Positions 50,045 through 59,311 are shown, counted from the stretch's first letter. The stretch is DNA of 64,000 bases from Scleromatobacter sp039920745 (GCA_039920745.1 JBDSDD010000089.1:1-64000); one strand, 5' to 3'. Notes: generated from the letters alone by a model not told the origin. A program made the numbers and translations.

Positions 50045-51352
50045 ATGCCGATCCACGCCGTGCGCCCCGTCGAACTCGACCCGATCGAACGCGCCAGCCG
50101 CGACGAGATCGCCGCGCTGCAGCTCACGCGCCTGCGCGCCACGCTGGCGCATGTGTACGCCAACGTGCCGCACTACAAGCGCGCGTTCGACGAGAAGGGC
50201 GTGCATCCGGACGACCTGAAGACGCTGGCCGATCTCGCCAGGTTTCCGTTCACCGGCAAGGCCGACTTGCGTGCGAACTACCCGTTCGGGATGTTCGCGG
50301 TGCCGCGCGAGCAGGTCGTGCGCGTGCACGCGTCCTCGGGCACCACCGGCAAGCCCACCGTCGTCGGCTACACGCAGGGCGACATCGACAATTGGGCGGG
50401 CCTGGTCGCGCGCTCGCTGCGCGCCGCGGGCGTGCGACAGGGCGACATGGTTCACGTGGCCTACGGCTATGGCCTGTTCACCGGCGGCCTGGGCGCGCAT
50501 TACGGCGCCGAGCGTCTCGGCTGCACGGTGGTGCCGATGTCGGGCGGCCAGACCGAGAAGCAGGTGCAGCTGATCCAGGACTTCAAGCCCGACGCGATCA
50601 TGGTGACGCCGTCGTACATGCAGGTGATCTGCGAGGAGTTTCGCAAGCAGGGACTCGACCCGCGCGAGATGAGCGTCAGGGTGGGCATTCTCGGCGCCGA
50701 GCCGTGGACCGAAGCGATGCGCCGCGACATCCAGCAGGCAGCGCACATCGACGCCGTCGACATCTATGGGCTGTCCGAGGTGATGGGCCCGGGCGTCGCG
50801 AGCGAATGCGTGGAGACGCAGGACGGCCCGGTGATCTGGGAAGACCATTTCTATCCCGAGATCATCGATCCCGAGACCGGCGACGTTCTGCCCGACGGCG
50901 AGGAGGGCGAGCTCGTCTTCACGACGCTCACCAAGCAGGCCTTCCCGGTGATCCGCTACCGCACGCGCGACCTGACGCGGCTGCTCCCACCCACCGCGCG
51001 CAGCATGCGCCGCATGGGAAAGATCGTCGGCCGTTCCGACGACATGCTGATCATCCGCGGCGTGAACCTGTTCCCGACGCAGATCGAGGAGATCGTGCTG
51101 GCCCATGGCGCGCTCGGCGGCCAGTACCAGCTCGTGGTCACGCGCGACGGTTTGCTCGACAAGTTGGAAGTCCTCTGCGAGCTGTTGCCGGCGCAGTCGA
51201 GCGCCGACCCGATGGCCGTGGGGCGCGACCTGCAGGAACGCATCAAGACGCTGACCGGCGTGAGCACCTCGGTGCGCATCGGCCAGCCGGAATCCATCGA
51301 AAGAACGTTGGTGGGCAAGGCTCGCCGCGTGATCGATCAACGCAAGAAGTAA
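50045..51352 (+). CDS. paaK: PaaK, phenylacetate-CoA ligase
   Basis: The 435-residue adenylate-forming enzyme activates phenylacetate with ATP and CoA. Typical blocks: VHASSGTTGKPTVVGYTQGD (P-loop-like AMP motif), VAYGYGLFTGGLGAHYGAER, GAEPWTEAMRRDIQ, DIYGLSEVMGPGVASEC, PVIRYRTRDLTRLLPP and the C-terminal MLIIRGVNLFPTQIEE. It is the first committed step and makes phenylacetyl-CoA, the inducer of PaaR-type regulators. It lies in the paa operon, 2 bases after paaI. Confidence 0.95.
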   Translation: MPIHAVRPVELDPIERASRDEIAALQLTRLRATLAHVYANVPHYKRAFDEKGVHPDDLKTLADLARFPFTGKADLRANYPFGMFAVPREQVVRVHASSGTTGKPTVVGYTQGDIDNWAGLVARSLRAAGVRQGDMVHVAYGYGLFTGGLGAHYGAERLGCTVVPMSGGQTEKQVQLIQDFKPDAIMVTPSYMQVICEEFRKQGLDPREMSVRVGILGAEPWTEAMRRDIQQAAHIDAVDIYGLSEVMGPGVASECVETQDGPVIWEDHFYPEIIDPETGDVLPDGEEGELVFTTLTKQAFPVIRYRTRDLTRLLPPTARSMRRMGKIVGRSDDMLIIRGVNLFPTQIEEIVLAHGALGGQYQLVVTRDGLLDKLEVLCELLPAQSSADPMAVGRDLQERIKTLTGVSTSVRIGQPESIERTLVGKARRVIDQRKK

Positions 51353-51365
51353 AGGAGTACGACGC

Positions 51366-52379
51366 ATGTACACCCAAGCCATGGACACCGCGCCGAAAGA
51401 AGAGCGCGCCGTCATCCGCAACGCCGACGAGGTCGTCGCCGAGCAGCGCTTCGAGGCCGCGCTGGACGCCGACGAGTTCATCGAGGCCAAGGACTGGATG
51501 CCCGAGCACTACCGCAAGACGCTGGTGCGCCAGATCAGCCAGCACGCGCATTCCGAGATCGTGGGCATGCTGCCCGAAGGCAACTGGATCACGCGCGCGC
51601 CGACCTTGAAGCGCAAGGCGATCCTGCTCGCCAAGGTGCAGGACGAGGCCGGCCACGGCCTGTACCTGTACGCGGCCGGCGAGACGCTGGGCACGTCGCG
51701 CGACCAGATGCTGGACGCGCTGCACACCGGCAAGGCCAAGTACAGCTCGATCTTCAACTACCCGACGCTGACCTGGGCCGACGTCGGCGTGATCGGCTGG
51801 CTGGTGGACGGCGCAGCCATCATGAACCAGCTGCCGCTGTGCCGCTGCTCGTACGCGCCGTATGCCCGCGCGATGGTGCGCATCTGCCGCGAGGAGTCGT
51901 TCCATCAACGCCAGGGCTACGATTCCTTGCTGCACATGATGCAGAAGGGCACCGAGGCGCAGAAGGCGATGGTGCAGGACGCGACCAACCGCTGGTGGTG
52001 GCCCAGCCTGATGATGTTCGGGCCGCCGGACGACCAGTCGCCCAACACCGCGCAGTCGATGCGCTGGGGCATCAAGCGCATCAGCAACGACGACCTGCGC
52101 CAGAAATTCGTCGACGCCACTGTCGAACAGGCCCGCATCCTCGGCGTGACGCTGCCGGACCCCGACCTGAAGTGGAACGCGCGGCGCGAGCACCACGACT
52201 TCGGCGCGATCGACTGGAGCGAGTTCTGGCAGGTCGTCAACGGCGACGGCCCGTGCAACAAGGAGCGCTTGGCCGAGCGCGTGGATGCGTGGAACGACGG
52301 CGAGTGGGTGCGCGAGGCCGCCCTCGCCCATGCGCGCAAGCAGGCGTCGCGCGCGAGCGGCGACCAGATCGCTGCCTGA
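51366..52379 (+). CDS. paaA: PaaA, phenylacetyl-CoA epoxidase catalytic subunit
   Basis: The 337-residue subunit holds the di-iron site of the 1,2-phenylacetyl-CoA epoxidase: KVQDEAGHGLYLYAAGETLG and ICREESFHQRQGYDSLLHMM supply the carboxylate and His ligands (two ExxH motifs). WMPEHYRKTLVRQISQHAHS and the WWWPSLMMFGPPDDQSPNTA stretch are family-typical. It works with PaaB, PaaC and the reductase PaaE. A ribosome site AAAGGAG precedes ATG 51366. Confidence 0.96.
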   Translation: MYTQAMDTAPKEERAVIRNADEVVAEQRFEAALDADEFIEAKDWMPEHYRKTLVRQISQHAHSEIVGMLPEGNWITRAPTLKRKAILLAKVQDEAGHGLYLYAAGETLGTSRDQMLDALHTGKAKYSSIFNYPTLTWADVGVIGWLVDGAAIMNQLPLCRCSYAPYARAMVRICREESFHQRQGYDSLLHMMQKGTEAQKAMVQDATNRWWWPSLMMFGPPDDQSPNTAQSMRWGIKRISNDDLRQKFVDATVEQARILGVTLPDPDLKWNARREHHDFGAIDWSEFWQVVNGDGPCNKERLAERVDAWNDGEWVREAALAHARKQASRASGDQIAA

Positions 52380-52405
52380 CCTTCCGCATCCAGAAAGACA
52401 TCGCC

Positions 52406-52729
52406 ATGACCGCAACCAAAACCGACATCGCCAACGCCCAAGCCCAGGCCCACGAGTGGCCGCTGTGGGAGGTGTTCGTGCGCCCCAAGGCCGGCCTCGA
52501 CCACAAGCACTGCGGCAGCCTGCACGCCGCCGACGCCAAGATGGCGCTGCAACTGGCGCGCGAGGTCTACACGCGGCGCCAGGAAGGCATCAGCGTGTGG
52601 ATCGTGCGCTCCGACCAGATCGTCGCGTCCGACCCGGCCGACAAGGCGATGCTGTTCGATCCGATGGAAGACAAGGTCTACCGCCATCCGACGTTCTACG
52701 AACTGCCGCCCGAAGTCGGCCACATGTAA
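52406..52729 (+). CDS. paaB: PaaB, epoxidase subunit
   Basis: The 107-residue protein matches PaaB: WPLWEVFVRPKAGLDHKHCG, SLHAADAKMALQLAREVYTR, VWIVRSDQIVASDPADKAML and DPMEDKVYRHPTFYELPPEV. It joins the PaaA/PaaC complexes and is needed for activity. The start (ATG 52406) is 26 bases after paaA. Confidence 0.95.
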   Translation: MTATKTDIANAQAQAHEWPLWEVFVRPKAGLDHKHCGSLHAADAKMALQLAREVYTRRQEGISVWIVRSDQIVASDPADKAMLFDPMEDKVYRHPTFYELPPEVGHM

Positions 52730-52739
52730 GGACGCGACG

Positions 52740-53582
52740 ATGACGACCTCCTTCGCACCCCTTGCGACGACCGCGAGCGCATCGAGCTCGGTCGCCTCGA
52801 CGACCACCGAGTCCATCGTGTTCGCGCCGACGCCGCAGCAGGCCTACCTGATGCGCATCGGCGACACCTGCCTGGTCCACGCGCAACGCCTGGCCGAATG
52901 GAGCGGCCACGCGCCGGTCCTCGAAGAAGACATTGCGCTGACCAACCTCGCGCTCGACCTCGTTGGCCAGGCGCGCGCGCTGCTGACGCACGTCGGCCAG
53001 CAGAGCGGCTTCGACGAGGACCAGCTCGCGTTCCTGCGCAACGAGCGCGACTTCCGCAACGTCACGCTGGCGGAGTTGCCTGGTCGCCGGATGGGCCGTG
53101 ACTTCGCCGACGCCACCGTGCGCAACTTCCTGCTCGCCGCCTGGATGAACGTGCTGTGGGCCCAGCTCGAGTCGTCCAGCGACGCCGAGGTCGCCGCCAT
53201 CGCCGGCAAGGCCGTCAAGGAGTCGCGCTACCACGTGGCCCACGCGGCCGACTGGGTCGTGCGGCTGGGCGACGGCACCGACGAGTCCGCCCGGCGAATG
53301 CGCCAGGCCGTCGATCGCCTGTGGCCGTACACCGCGGAGCTGTTCGAGACCGACGACGTCGACACCGCCGCCGCCGAGTCCGGCCTGGGGCCGCTGCGCG
53401 TCTCGCTCAGGACCGGGTGGGACGCGATCGTCGCGCCGGTGTTCGCCGAGGCCGGACTGAACATCCCGGCAACCGGGGCGTTTCGCTCCACCGGCACGCG
53501 CGGCGTGCACAGCGAGCACATGGGCTTCCTGCTGGCCGAGATGCAGACCCTGCAGCGCTCGTTCCCGGGCGGTTCGTGGTGA
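52740..53582 (+). CDS. paaC: PaaC, epoxidase structural subunit
   Basis: The 280-residue protein is the structural partner of PaaA, built on a related four-helix ferritin-like fold without an active di-iron site. Recognisable parts are AYLMRIGDTCLVHAQRLAEW, LEEDIALTNLALDLVGQARA, EDQLAFLRNERDFRNVTLAE and LESSSDAEVAAIAGKAVKES. The N-terminal 30 residues (Ser/Thr/Ala-rich) are a poorly conserved extension. Its stop overlaps the paaD GTG start. Confidence 0.94.
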   Translation: MTTSFAPLATTASASSSVASTTTESIVFAPTPQQAYLMRIGDTCLVHAQRLAEWSGHAPVLEEDIALTNLALDLVGQARALLTHVGQQSGFDEDQLAFLRNERDFRNVTLAELPGRRMGRDFADATVRNFLLAAWMNVLWAQLESSSDAEVAAIAGKAVKESRYHVAHAADWVVRLGDGTDESARRMRQAVDRLWPYTAELFETDDVDTAAAESGLGPLRVSLRTGWDAIVAPVFAEAGLNIPATGAFRSTGTRGVHSEHMGFLLAEMQTLQRSFPGGSW

Positions 53583-54103
53583 ACGTGATCGGCGCGTCTG
53601 TTCTCTCCCCTCGCGTCGAGCACGCGTGGCGGGTGCTGCAGGACGTGCTCGACCCGGAGGTGCCGGCGATCTCGGTCACCGACCTCGGCATCGTGCGCGA
53701 CGTGATCGCGCGCGACGACGGGTTGGAGGTGGTGGTCACGCCGACGTACTCCGGCTGCCCTGCGACCGAGGTGATCGCGCAGGCCATCACTGACGCGATC
53801 GTCGCCGCCGGGCTCGGGCCCGCGCGCGTGACGCAACGGCGCGCGCCCGCGTGGACAACCGACTGGATCACGCCGGCTGGCCGCGAGAAGCTGCGCGCCT
53901 ATGGCATCGCGCCGCCGGGCTCGTGTGCGAGCGAGGCGACCGCCAACGTCTCACCGATTCGACTCATGGCCCGCAATGTCGACTGCCCGCGCTGCGGCAG
54001 CCATCAGACCGAGCGCCTGTCCGCATTCGGCTCGACTGCCTGCAAGTCGCTGTACCGCTGCATCGCCTGCCGCGAACCTTTCGAATACTTCAAGCCGATA
54101 TGA
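53579..54103 (+). CDS. paaD: PaaD, Fe-S/metal maturation protein of the epoxidase
   Basis: The 174-residue protein starts at GTG 53579, overlapping the paaC stop. The N-terminal MIP18/DUF59 domain reads LDPEVPAISVTDLGIVRDVI and VVTPTYSGCPATEVIAQAIT, and the C-terminus carries a four-Cys zinc-like site CPRCGSHQTERLSAFGSTAC and YRCIACREPFEYFKPI. PaaD is thought to help assemble the iron centre of the epoxidase. Its stop overlaps the paaE start (ATGA). Confidence 0.92.
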   Translation: MNVIGASVLSPRVEHAWRVLQDVLDPEVPAISVTDLGIVRDVIARDDGLEVVVTPTYSGCPATEVIAQAITDAIVAAGLGPARVTQRRAPAWTTDWITPAGREKLRAYGIAPPGSCASEATANVSPIRLMARNVDCPRCGSHQTERLSAFGSTACKSLYRCIACREPFEYFKPI

Positions 54104-55209
54104 ACGCCATGGCCGTCGACACCCACTTCCATCCGCTGCGCGTCCGCGCCGTGCGTCCCGAAACCGACGAGGCGATGGTCGTCTCGTTCGACGTCCCCGC
54201 CGAACTCGGCGAGCGCTTCCGCTTCACGCAGGGCCAGTACCTGACGCTGCGCCAGCGCATCGCTGGCGAGGAGGTGCGGCGCTCGTATTCGATCTGCGCG
54301 GGCATCGACGACGGCGAACTGCGCGTGGGCGTGCGCCGGGTGCGCGGCGGCCGCTTCTCCAACTGGCTGGCGGAGAACCTGCGCGCCGGCGACACCATCG
54401 ACGTGATGCCGCCGCAAGGCCGCTTCTTCGTGCCCATCGAGCCGACGACGGCGCGCAACTATCTCTGCGTGGCCGGCGGCAGCGGCATCACGCCGATGAT
54501 CTCCATCATGAAGACGGTGCTCGTCAACGAGCCGGGCAGCCGCGTCACGCTGGTCTACGGCAATCGCCGCGCGGCCTCGACGATGTTCAAGGAAGAGCTC
54601 GAAGACCTGAAGAACCGCTATCTGACGCGCGTCTCGCTGCACCACGTGTTCTCCGAAGAACGCGTGGACTCGCCGCTGAACCAGGGCGTGCTCGATCGAG
54701 CCAAGCTCGGCGAGTTCCTGCAGCACCTGATCGTGGCCGACCACATCGACCACGCGTTCATCTGCGGCCCGTTCATGATGAACGACGAGGCCGAGGCCGC
54801 TTTGCTGGCCGCCGGCGTCGCCGCCGAGCGCATCCACGTCGAGCGCTTCGGCGTGCCGATCCCCGCCGATTCCGGCATGGGCGTGCAGGTCGCTCCCGCG
54901 CAGGCGCCAGCGCCGGGCGACGCATCTCACTGTCATGTCACCTTGATACGCGACGGTGTCACGCACGAGATCGACTACCGCGAGAGCGACAACAACCTGC
55001 TCGAGGCCGCGGCCGCTGCCGGCCTGGATGTTCCCTACTCGTGCAAGTCCGGCGTCTGCGGCACCTGCCGCGCCCACCTGGATTCGGGCGACGTGAGAAT
55101 GGCGCGAAACTACGCCCTCGAAAAGCGCGACCTCGAGGCCGGCTTCATCCTGACGTGCCAGGCGCATCCGACGACGCCGGAAGTGCGCATCTCGTTCGAC
55201 CACCGCTAA
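54100..55209 (+). CDS. paaE: PaaE, epoxidase reductase
   Basis: The 369-residue protein passes electrons from NADPH to the di-iron oxygenase. It has an FAD domain (RFTQGQYLTLRQRI, RRSYSICAG), an NAD(P) domain (CVAGGSGITPMISIMKTVLV, LVYGNRRAASTMF, FICGPFMMNDEAE) and a C-terminal plant-type 2Fe-2S domain (PYSCKSGVCGTCRAHLDSG and LTCQAHPTTPEVRISFD). The start ATG 54100 overlaps the paaD stop. Length matches the family. Confidence 0.95.
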   Translation: MNAMAVDTHFHPLRVRAVRPETDEAMVVSFDVPAELGERFRFTQGQYLTLRQRIAGEEVRRSYSICAGIDDGELRVGVRRVRGGRFSNWLAENLRAGDTIDVMPPQGRFFVPIEPTTARNYLCVAGGSGITPMISIMKTVLVNEPGSRVTLVYGNRRAASTMFKEELEDLKNRYLTRVSLHHVFSEERVDSPLNQGVLDRAKLGEFLQHLIVADHIDHAFICGPFMMNDEAEAALLAAGVAAERIHVERFGVPIPADSGMGVQVAPAQAPAPGDASHCHVTLIRDGVTHEIDYRESDNNLLEAAAAAGLDVPYSCKSGVCGTCRAHLDSGDVRMARNYALEKRDLEAGFILTCQAHPTTPEVRISFDHR

Positions 55210-55215
55210 GCACGC

Positions 55216-55869
55216 ATGGCAAGAACCCGCTCCGCCACGTACGACGACCAACGCGACACCATCCTCGCGCGGGCGGCGGAGCTGTTCGCCAACCAGGGCT
55301 ACACGGCCACGTCGATGAACGACATCGCCGCGGCCTGCGGCACCTCGAAGGCCGGGCTCTACCACTACTACCGCGACAAGCGCGAGCTGCTGTTCCAGAT
55401 CACGGTGGGCCACGTCGCGCGGCTCGAGCAGTTCGTGGTCGAGGTGCTGGCGCAGACCGCGAGCGCCGATGCCGACACGCGGCTGCGCGCACTGATCCTG
55501 CGTTTCGTGCGCGAGTATGCCGACGCGCAGAACGAGCACCGCGTGCTGACCGAGGACGTGCGTTTTCTCGAGGACGCCGAGCGCGTGCAGGTGCAGGAGC
55601 CGCAGCGCCGCGTGGTCGCCGCCTTCGCCGACGCCATCGCCGCGGTGCGCCCGAACCTCTCGCGCAACGAGCTCGACCGGCCGCTGGCGATGCTGCTGTT
55701 CGGCATGATCAACTGGATGTTCACGTGGCTGCGCCCCGACGGCAGCCTCACCCACGAGCAGATGGCGCCGCTCGTGGCCGATCTCTTCTTCGGCGGCCTC
55801 GCCGCGGTGCGCAAGCCCCGCGTCGCGGCCCGCCCGAACGCCGCAATCCCTTCCCTGACGACCGACTGA
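55216..55869 (+). CDS. paaR: PaaR, TetR-type repressor of paa genes
   Basis: The 217-residue protein has the TetR helix-turn-helix (LARAAELFANQGYTATSMND, IAAACGTSKAGLYHYYRDK) and a helical effector domain (VRFLEDAERVQVQEPQR, ELDRPLAMLLFGMINWMFTW). Its place inside the paa operon and the palindrome ACCGACCGGTCGGT upstream of paaG indicate PaaR, which is released by phenylacetyl-CoA. It begins 6 bases after paaE. Confidence 0.88.
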   Translation: MARTRSATYDDQRDTILARAAELFANQGYTATSMNDIAAACGTSKAGLYHYYRDKRELLFQITVGHVARLEQFVVEVLAQTASADADTRLRALILRFVREYADAQNEHRVLTEDVRFLEDAERVQVQEPQRRVVAAFADAIAAVRPNLSRNELDRPLAMLLFGMINWMFTWLRPDGSLTHEQMAPLVADLFFGGLAAVRKPRVAARPNAAIPSLTTD

Positions 55870-55887
55870 TTGATGGAGACGACCCTG

Positions 55888-57048
55888 ATGACCACCAACA
55901 ACCGTTCCCCGTTCCATGCCTTGACGGCCGCCGTGATGCTGCTGGTCGCGGGCTCCGCGCTGGCCGACATCAACGTCGGCGTCACGGTGTCCGCTACCGG
56001 CCCCGCCGCGTCGCTGGGCATCCCGGAGAAGAACACCATCGCGCTGCTGCCCAAGTCGATCGGCGGGCAGAAGGTCAACTACATCATCCTGGACGACGGC
56101 TCGGACACCACCAAGGCCGTCAGCAACGCGCGCAAGCTGATCACCGAGGACAAGGTCGACGTCATCCTGGGCTCCACCGTGACGCCGAACTCGCTCGCGA
56201 TGATCGACGTGGTCAGCGAGGCGCAGGTGCCGATGATCTCGATGGCCGCGTCGGCCAAGATCGTCGAGCCGATGGACGCCAAGCGCAAGTGGGTCTTCAA
56301 GACGCCGCAGAACGACATCCAGATGTCGCTGGCCATCGCGTCGCACATGAAGGACCGTGGCGTGAAGACGGTCGGCTTCATCGGCTTCGCCGACGCTTAC
56401 GGCGAAGGCTGGTTCGGCGAGTTCAGCAAGGCCGCCGCGCTCAAGGGCATCACCGTGGTCGCCAACGAACGCTTCGCGCGCAACGATTCCTCGGTTACCG
56501 CCCAGGTGCTCAAGCTGATGGCTGCCAAGCCCGACGCGATCCTGATCGCCGGCTCCGGCACACCGGCCGCGCTGCCGCAAATCACGCTCAAGGAGCGCGG
56601 CTACACGGGCCTTTTCTATCAGACCCATGGAGTCGCCAACGCCGATTTCCTGCGCGTGGGCGGCAAGAACGTCGAAGGCACCTTCCTGCCGGCCGGCCCG
56701 GTGCTGGTGGCCCAGCAGTTGCCGAGCAGCAATCCGGTACGCGCCTCGGCGCTCGAGTACGTGTTCGCCTACGAACTGGCCTATGGCAAGGGCAGCGTGT
56801 CGACCTTCGGCGGCCACGCCTGGGACGCTGGCAAGCTGATGGCCGCGGCCATTCCCGTGGCGCTGAAGAAGGCCCAGCCGGGCACGCCGGAGTTCCGCAC
56901 GGCGCTGCGCGATGCGCTCGAGGCCACGAAGAACGTGGCCGGCGCGCACGGCATCTTCAACATGTCCCCGACCGACCACCTGGGGCTGGACCAGCGCGCC
57001 CGCGTGATGGTCAAGATCGAGAACGGCACCTGGAAGCTCCAGGACTGA
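55888..57048 (+). CDS. ABC transporter substrate-binding protein (Liv type)
   Basis: The 386-residue protein starts at ATG 55888 behind GGAGA; upstream in-frame codons lie in the spacer after paaR. It has a signal peptide (FHALTAAVMLLVAGSALA) and the leucine-binding-protein fold: DINVGVTVSATGPAASLGIP, VILGSTVTPNSLAMIDVVSE, VGFIGFADAYGEGWFGEFSK, YQTHGVANADFLRVGGKNVE and TFGGHAWDAGKLMAAA. It is inserted between paaR and paaZ. No permease or ATPase genes follow, so it probably supplies an unlinked Liv-type transporter, perhaps for phenylacetate or a related aromatic acid. Confidence 0.85.
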   Translation: MTTNNRSPFHALTAAVMLLVAGSALADINVGVTVSATGPAASLGIPEKNTIALLPKSIGGQKVNYIILDDGSDTTKAVSNARKLITEDKVDVILGSTVTPNSLAMIDVVSEAQVPMISMAASAKIVEPMDAKRKWVFKTPQNDIQMSLAIASHMKDRGVKTVGFIGFADAYGEGWFGEFSKAAALKGITVVANERFARNDSSVTAQVLKLMAAKPDAILIAGSGTPAALPQITLKERGYTGLFYQTHGVANADFLRVGGKNVEGTFLPAGPVLVAQQLPSSNPVRASALEYVFAYELAYGKGSVSTFGGHAWDAGKLMAAAIPVALKKAQPGTPEFRTALRDALEATKNVAGAHGIFNMSPTDHLGLDQRARVMVKIENGTWKLQD

Positions 57049-57068
57049 CTTTCCGGAGTCCGCGCGGC

Positions 57069-57120
57069 CGCCCGAAGGATGAAGGCCCCCTCTCGGAGGG
57101 GAGGCGCGTAGCGCCAGGGG
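57069..57120. repeat. GC-rich hairpin repeat before paaZ
   Basis: The spacer between the binding-protein gene and paaZ contains CCCCTC-TCG-GAGGGG (57087-57101) followed by GCGC-GTA-GCGC. This layout, with nearby CCGAAGG and CCAGGGG, resembles a dispersed intergenic repeat common in Burkholderiales. I cannot search for copies. It may act as a weak attenuator before paaZ. Confidence 0.4.
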
Positions 57121-57127
57121 AGTAAAC

Positions 57128-59191
57128 ATGAATATCCAGCTTCAGAGTTACATCGGCGGTCGATTCGTGGGCACGCGCGCGGGCGCGGCGCTCGCGAGCG
57201 CGGTCGACGGGCACACGGTGGCGTTCACGCATGCCGACGAGCTCGATTTCGGCGAGGCTGTAGCTCACGCACGCCGGGTCGGCGTTCCGGCGTTGCTGGC
57301 GCTCGACTTCCAGCAGCGTGCCGCGCGGTTGAAGGCGCTCGCCAAGTTCCTGATGGAGCGCAAGGAAGCGCTCTACGCGATCTCGCACCATACGGGCGCC
57401 ACGCGCGTCGACGGCTGGATCGACATCGAAGGCGGCGCGGGCACCCTGTTCGCCTACGCCAGCATGGGCAGCAACGAGCTGCCGTCCGGCAACCTGATCC
57501 ACGAAGGCCCGGCCCTGGCGCTGGGCAAGAAGGGCCAGTTCGCCGGCACCCACGTGCTGGTGCCGCGGCGCGGCGTCGCGGTGCACATCAACGCGTTCAA
57601 CTTCCCGATCTGGGGCGCGCTCGAAAAGTTCGCGCCCAGCTTCCTCGCGGGCATGCCCTGCATCGTCAAGCCGGCCACGTCCACCAGCTACCTCACCGAG
57701 GCGATGGTGCGGGTGTGCGTCGAGTCCGGCCTGCTGCCTGACGGCGCGCTGCAACTGGTGGTGGGCTCGACCGGCGACCTGCTCGATCGCGTCGACGGCC
57801 GCGACATCGTCACCTTCACCGGCTCGGCCGATACCGCGGCCAAGCTGCGCGTGCGCCCGAACCTGATCGCCAACAGCGTGCCGTTCAACGCCGAGGCCGA
57901 CTCGCTGAACTGCGCGGTGCTGGCCGACGACGTGACGCCCGACGACGTCGAGTTCGACCTGTTCGTCAAGGAGGTGGCGCGCGAGATGACGGTCAAGGCG
58001 GGGCAGAAGTGCACTGCGATCCGGCGCGCGATCGTGCCGCGCCGCCACCTCGACGCCGTCGCCGAACGGCTGAAGGCGCGGCTGGCGAAGGTCGTCGTTG
58101 GCGATCCGTCGGTCGACGGTGTGACGATGGGCGCGCTCGCCTCGCACGAGCAGCAGCGCGACGTGGCCGAACGTGTGGCGCAGCTCGCGAAGGGCAATAC
58201 CGTGCTGTTCGGTGTGCAGCAAGGCGTCGCGCCGCGCGGCGCCGGCACCGAGCGGGGCGCGTTCTTTTCGCCGACGCTGTTGCTGTGCGAGCGTCCCGAC
58301 ATGCACTCCGCGGCGCACGACGTCGAGGCCTTCGGCCCTGTCAGCACGCTGATGCCCTACGACGAGTTCGAGGAGGCGCTGGCGCTGGCCGAGCGCGGCC
58401 GCGGCAGCCTGGTGGGCACGCTGGTCACGCGCGACCCGCATCGCGCCGCGCATGCCGTTGGCCGCCTCGCGGCGCTGCACGGCCGCATCCTGGTGCTCGA
58501 TCGCGACGCCGCCGCTGAGTCCACCGGCCACGGTTCGCCGCTGCCGTCGCTCAAGCACGGCGGCCCGGGCCGCGCCGGTGGCGGCGAGGAGCTGGGCGGC
58601 ATGCGTGCCGTCAAGCACTACCTGCAGCGCGCCGCAGTGCAGGGTTCGCCAACGATGCTGGCCGCGGTGACCGGCGAGCACGTCAAGGGCGCCGCGGTGC
58701 ACGAGTCGGGCGTCCATCCGTTCCGCCACGCGTTCGAGGACCTGACCGTGGGTGACTCGCTGCTGACGCATCGGCGCACCGTGACGGACGCCGACATCGT
58801 CGCCTTCGGTGGCATTTCGGGCGACTTCTTCTACATGCACTTCGACGAGATTGCGGCAAAGGCGTCTCCGTTCGGCAAGCGCATTGCGCACGGCTACTTC
58901 GTGTTGTCGGCCGCAGCGGGCCTGTTCGTGTCGCCCGCCGAAGGCCCGGTGCTGGCCAACTACGGCCTGGACACGCTGCGCTTCGTCAAGCCGGTGGGCA
59001 TCGGCGACACGATCCGCGCGCGCCTCACCTGCAAGCGCAAGATCGACCGCCAGAAGGTCGGCGCCGACGGCAGGGGGCAGGGCGTGGTGGCCTGGGACGT
59101 CGAAGTGACCAACCAGGACGGCGAAGTCGTGGCGAGCTACGACATCCTGACGCTGGTAGCCAAGCGAGCGGAAGCCGCGCCGGCCGCCTGA
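57128..59191 (+). CDS. paaZ: PaaZ, oxepin-CoA hydrolase / semialdehyde dehydrogenase
   Basis: The 687-residue bifunctional enzyme opens oxepin-CoA and oxidises the resulting semialdehyde with NADP. The N-terminal aldehyde dehydrogenase (about 1-520) has NAFNFPIWGALEKFAPSFLA, the Glu in PFNAEADSLN, the catalytic Cys in MTVKAGQKCTAIRRAIV and a FGPVSTLMPYD block. The C-terminal MaoC-like hotdog hydratase (about 540-687) reads FGGISGDFFYMHFDEIAAKA, AHGYFVLSAAAGLFV. Length equals the E. coli enzyme (681). It ends the visible paa cluster; paaF, paaH and paaJ are not here. Confidence 0.95.
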   Translation: MNIQLQSYIGGRFVGTRAGAALASAVDGHTVAFTHADELDFGEAVAHARRVGVPALLALDFQQRAARLKALAKFLMERKEALYAISHHTGATRVDGWIDIEGGAGTLFAYASMGSNELPSGNLIHEGPALALGKKGQFAGTHVLVPRRGVAVHINAFNFPIWGALEKFAPSFLAGMPCIVKPATSTSYLTEAMVRVCVESGLLPDGALQLVVGSTGDLLDRVDGRDIVTFTGSADTAAKLRVRPNLIANSVPFNAEADSLNCAVLADDVTPDDVEFDLFVKEVAREMTVKAGQKCTAIRRAIVPRRHLDAVAERLKARLAKVVVGDPSVDGVTMGALASHEQQRDVAERVAQLAKGNTVLFGVQQGVAPRGAGTERGAFFSPTLLLCERPDMHSAAHDVEAFGPVSTLMPYDEFEEALALAERGRGSLVGTLVTRDPHRAAHAVGRLAALHGRILVLDRDAAAESTGHGSPLPSLKHGGPGRAGGGEELGGMRAVKHYLQRAAVQGSPTMLAAVTGEHVKGAAVHESGVHPFRHAFEDLTVGDSLLTHRRTVTDADIVAFGGISGDFFYMHFDEIAAKASPFGKRIAHGYFVLSAAAGLFVSPAEGPVLANYGLDTLRFVKPVGIGDTIRARLTCKRKIDRQKVGADGRGQGVVAWDVEVTNQDGEVVASYDILTLVAKRAEAAPAA

Positions 59192-59302
59192 ACTCCCCGG
59201 GGGTATTCGGCCCTCTGTCGGGCAAACACATCGTGATTTGGCACGAGGCTTGCTCGACAGGGAATGCCCCAGCCCCATGGCTGTCGGTTCATACAGTAGA
59301 TG

Positions 59303-59311
59303 TGGTATAGT
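59303..59311 (+). promoter_or_regulatory. Extended -10 promoter element for the small Cys protein
   Basis: TGGTATAGT at 59303-59311 is an extended -10 (TGn TATAGT), about 80 bases upstream of ATG 59390, in a notably AT-richer stretch. No good -35 lies at 17 bases, as is normal for extended -10 promoters. It would transcribe the 76-residue protein, whose own terminator follows at 59675. Confidence 0.45.

Noticed and set aside
53901..57129. Very long overlapping frames (over 1000 codons) on both strands across paaE to the binding-protein gene
   Set aside because: They cut across several intact paa genes and encode Arg/Ala/Gly-rich sequence without motifs.
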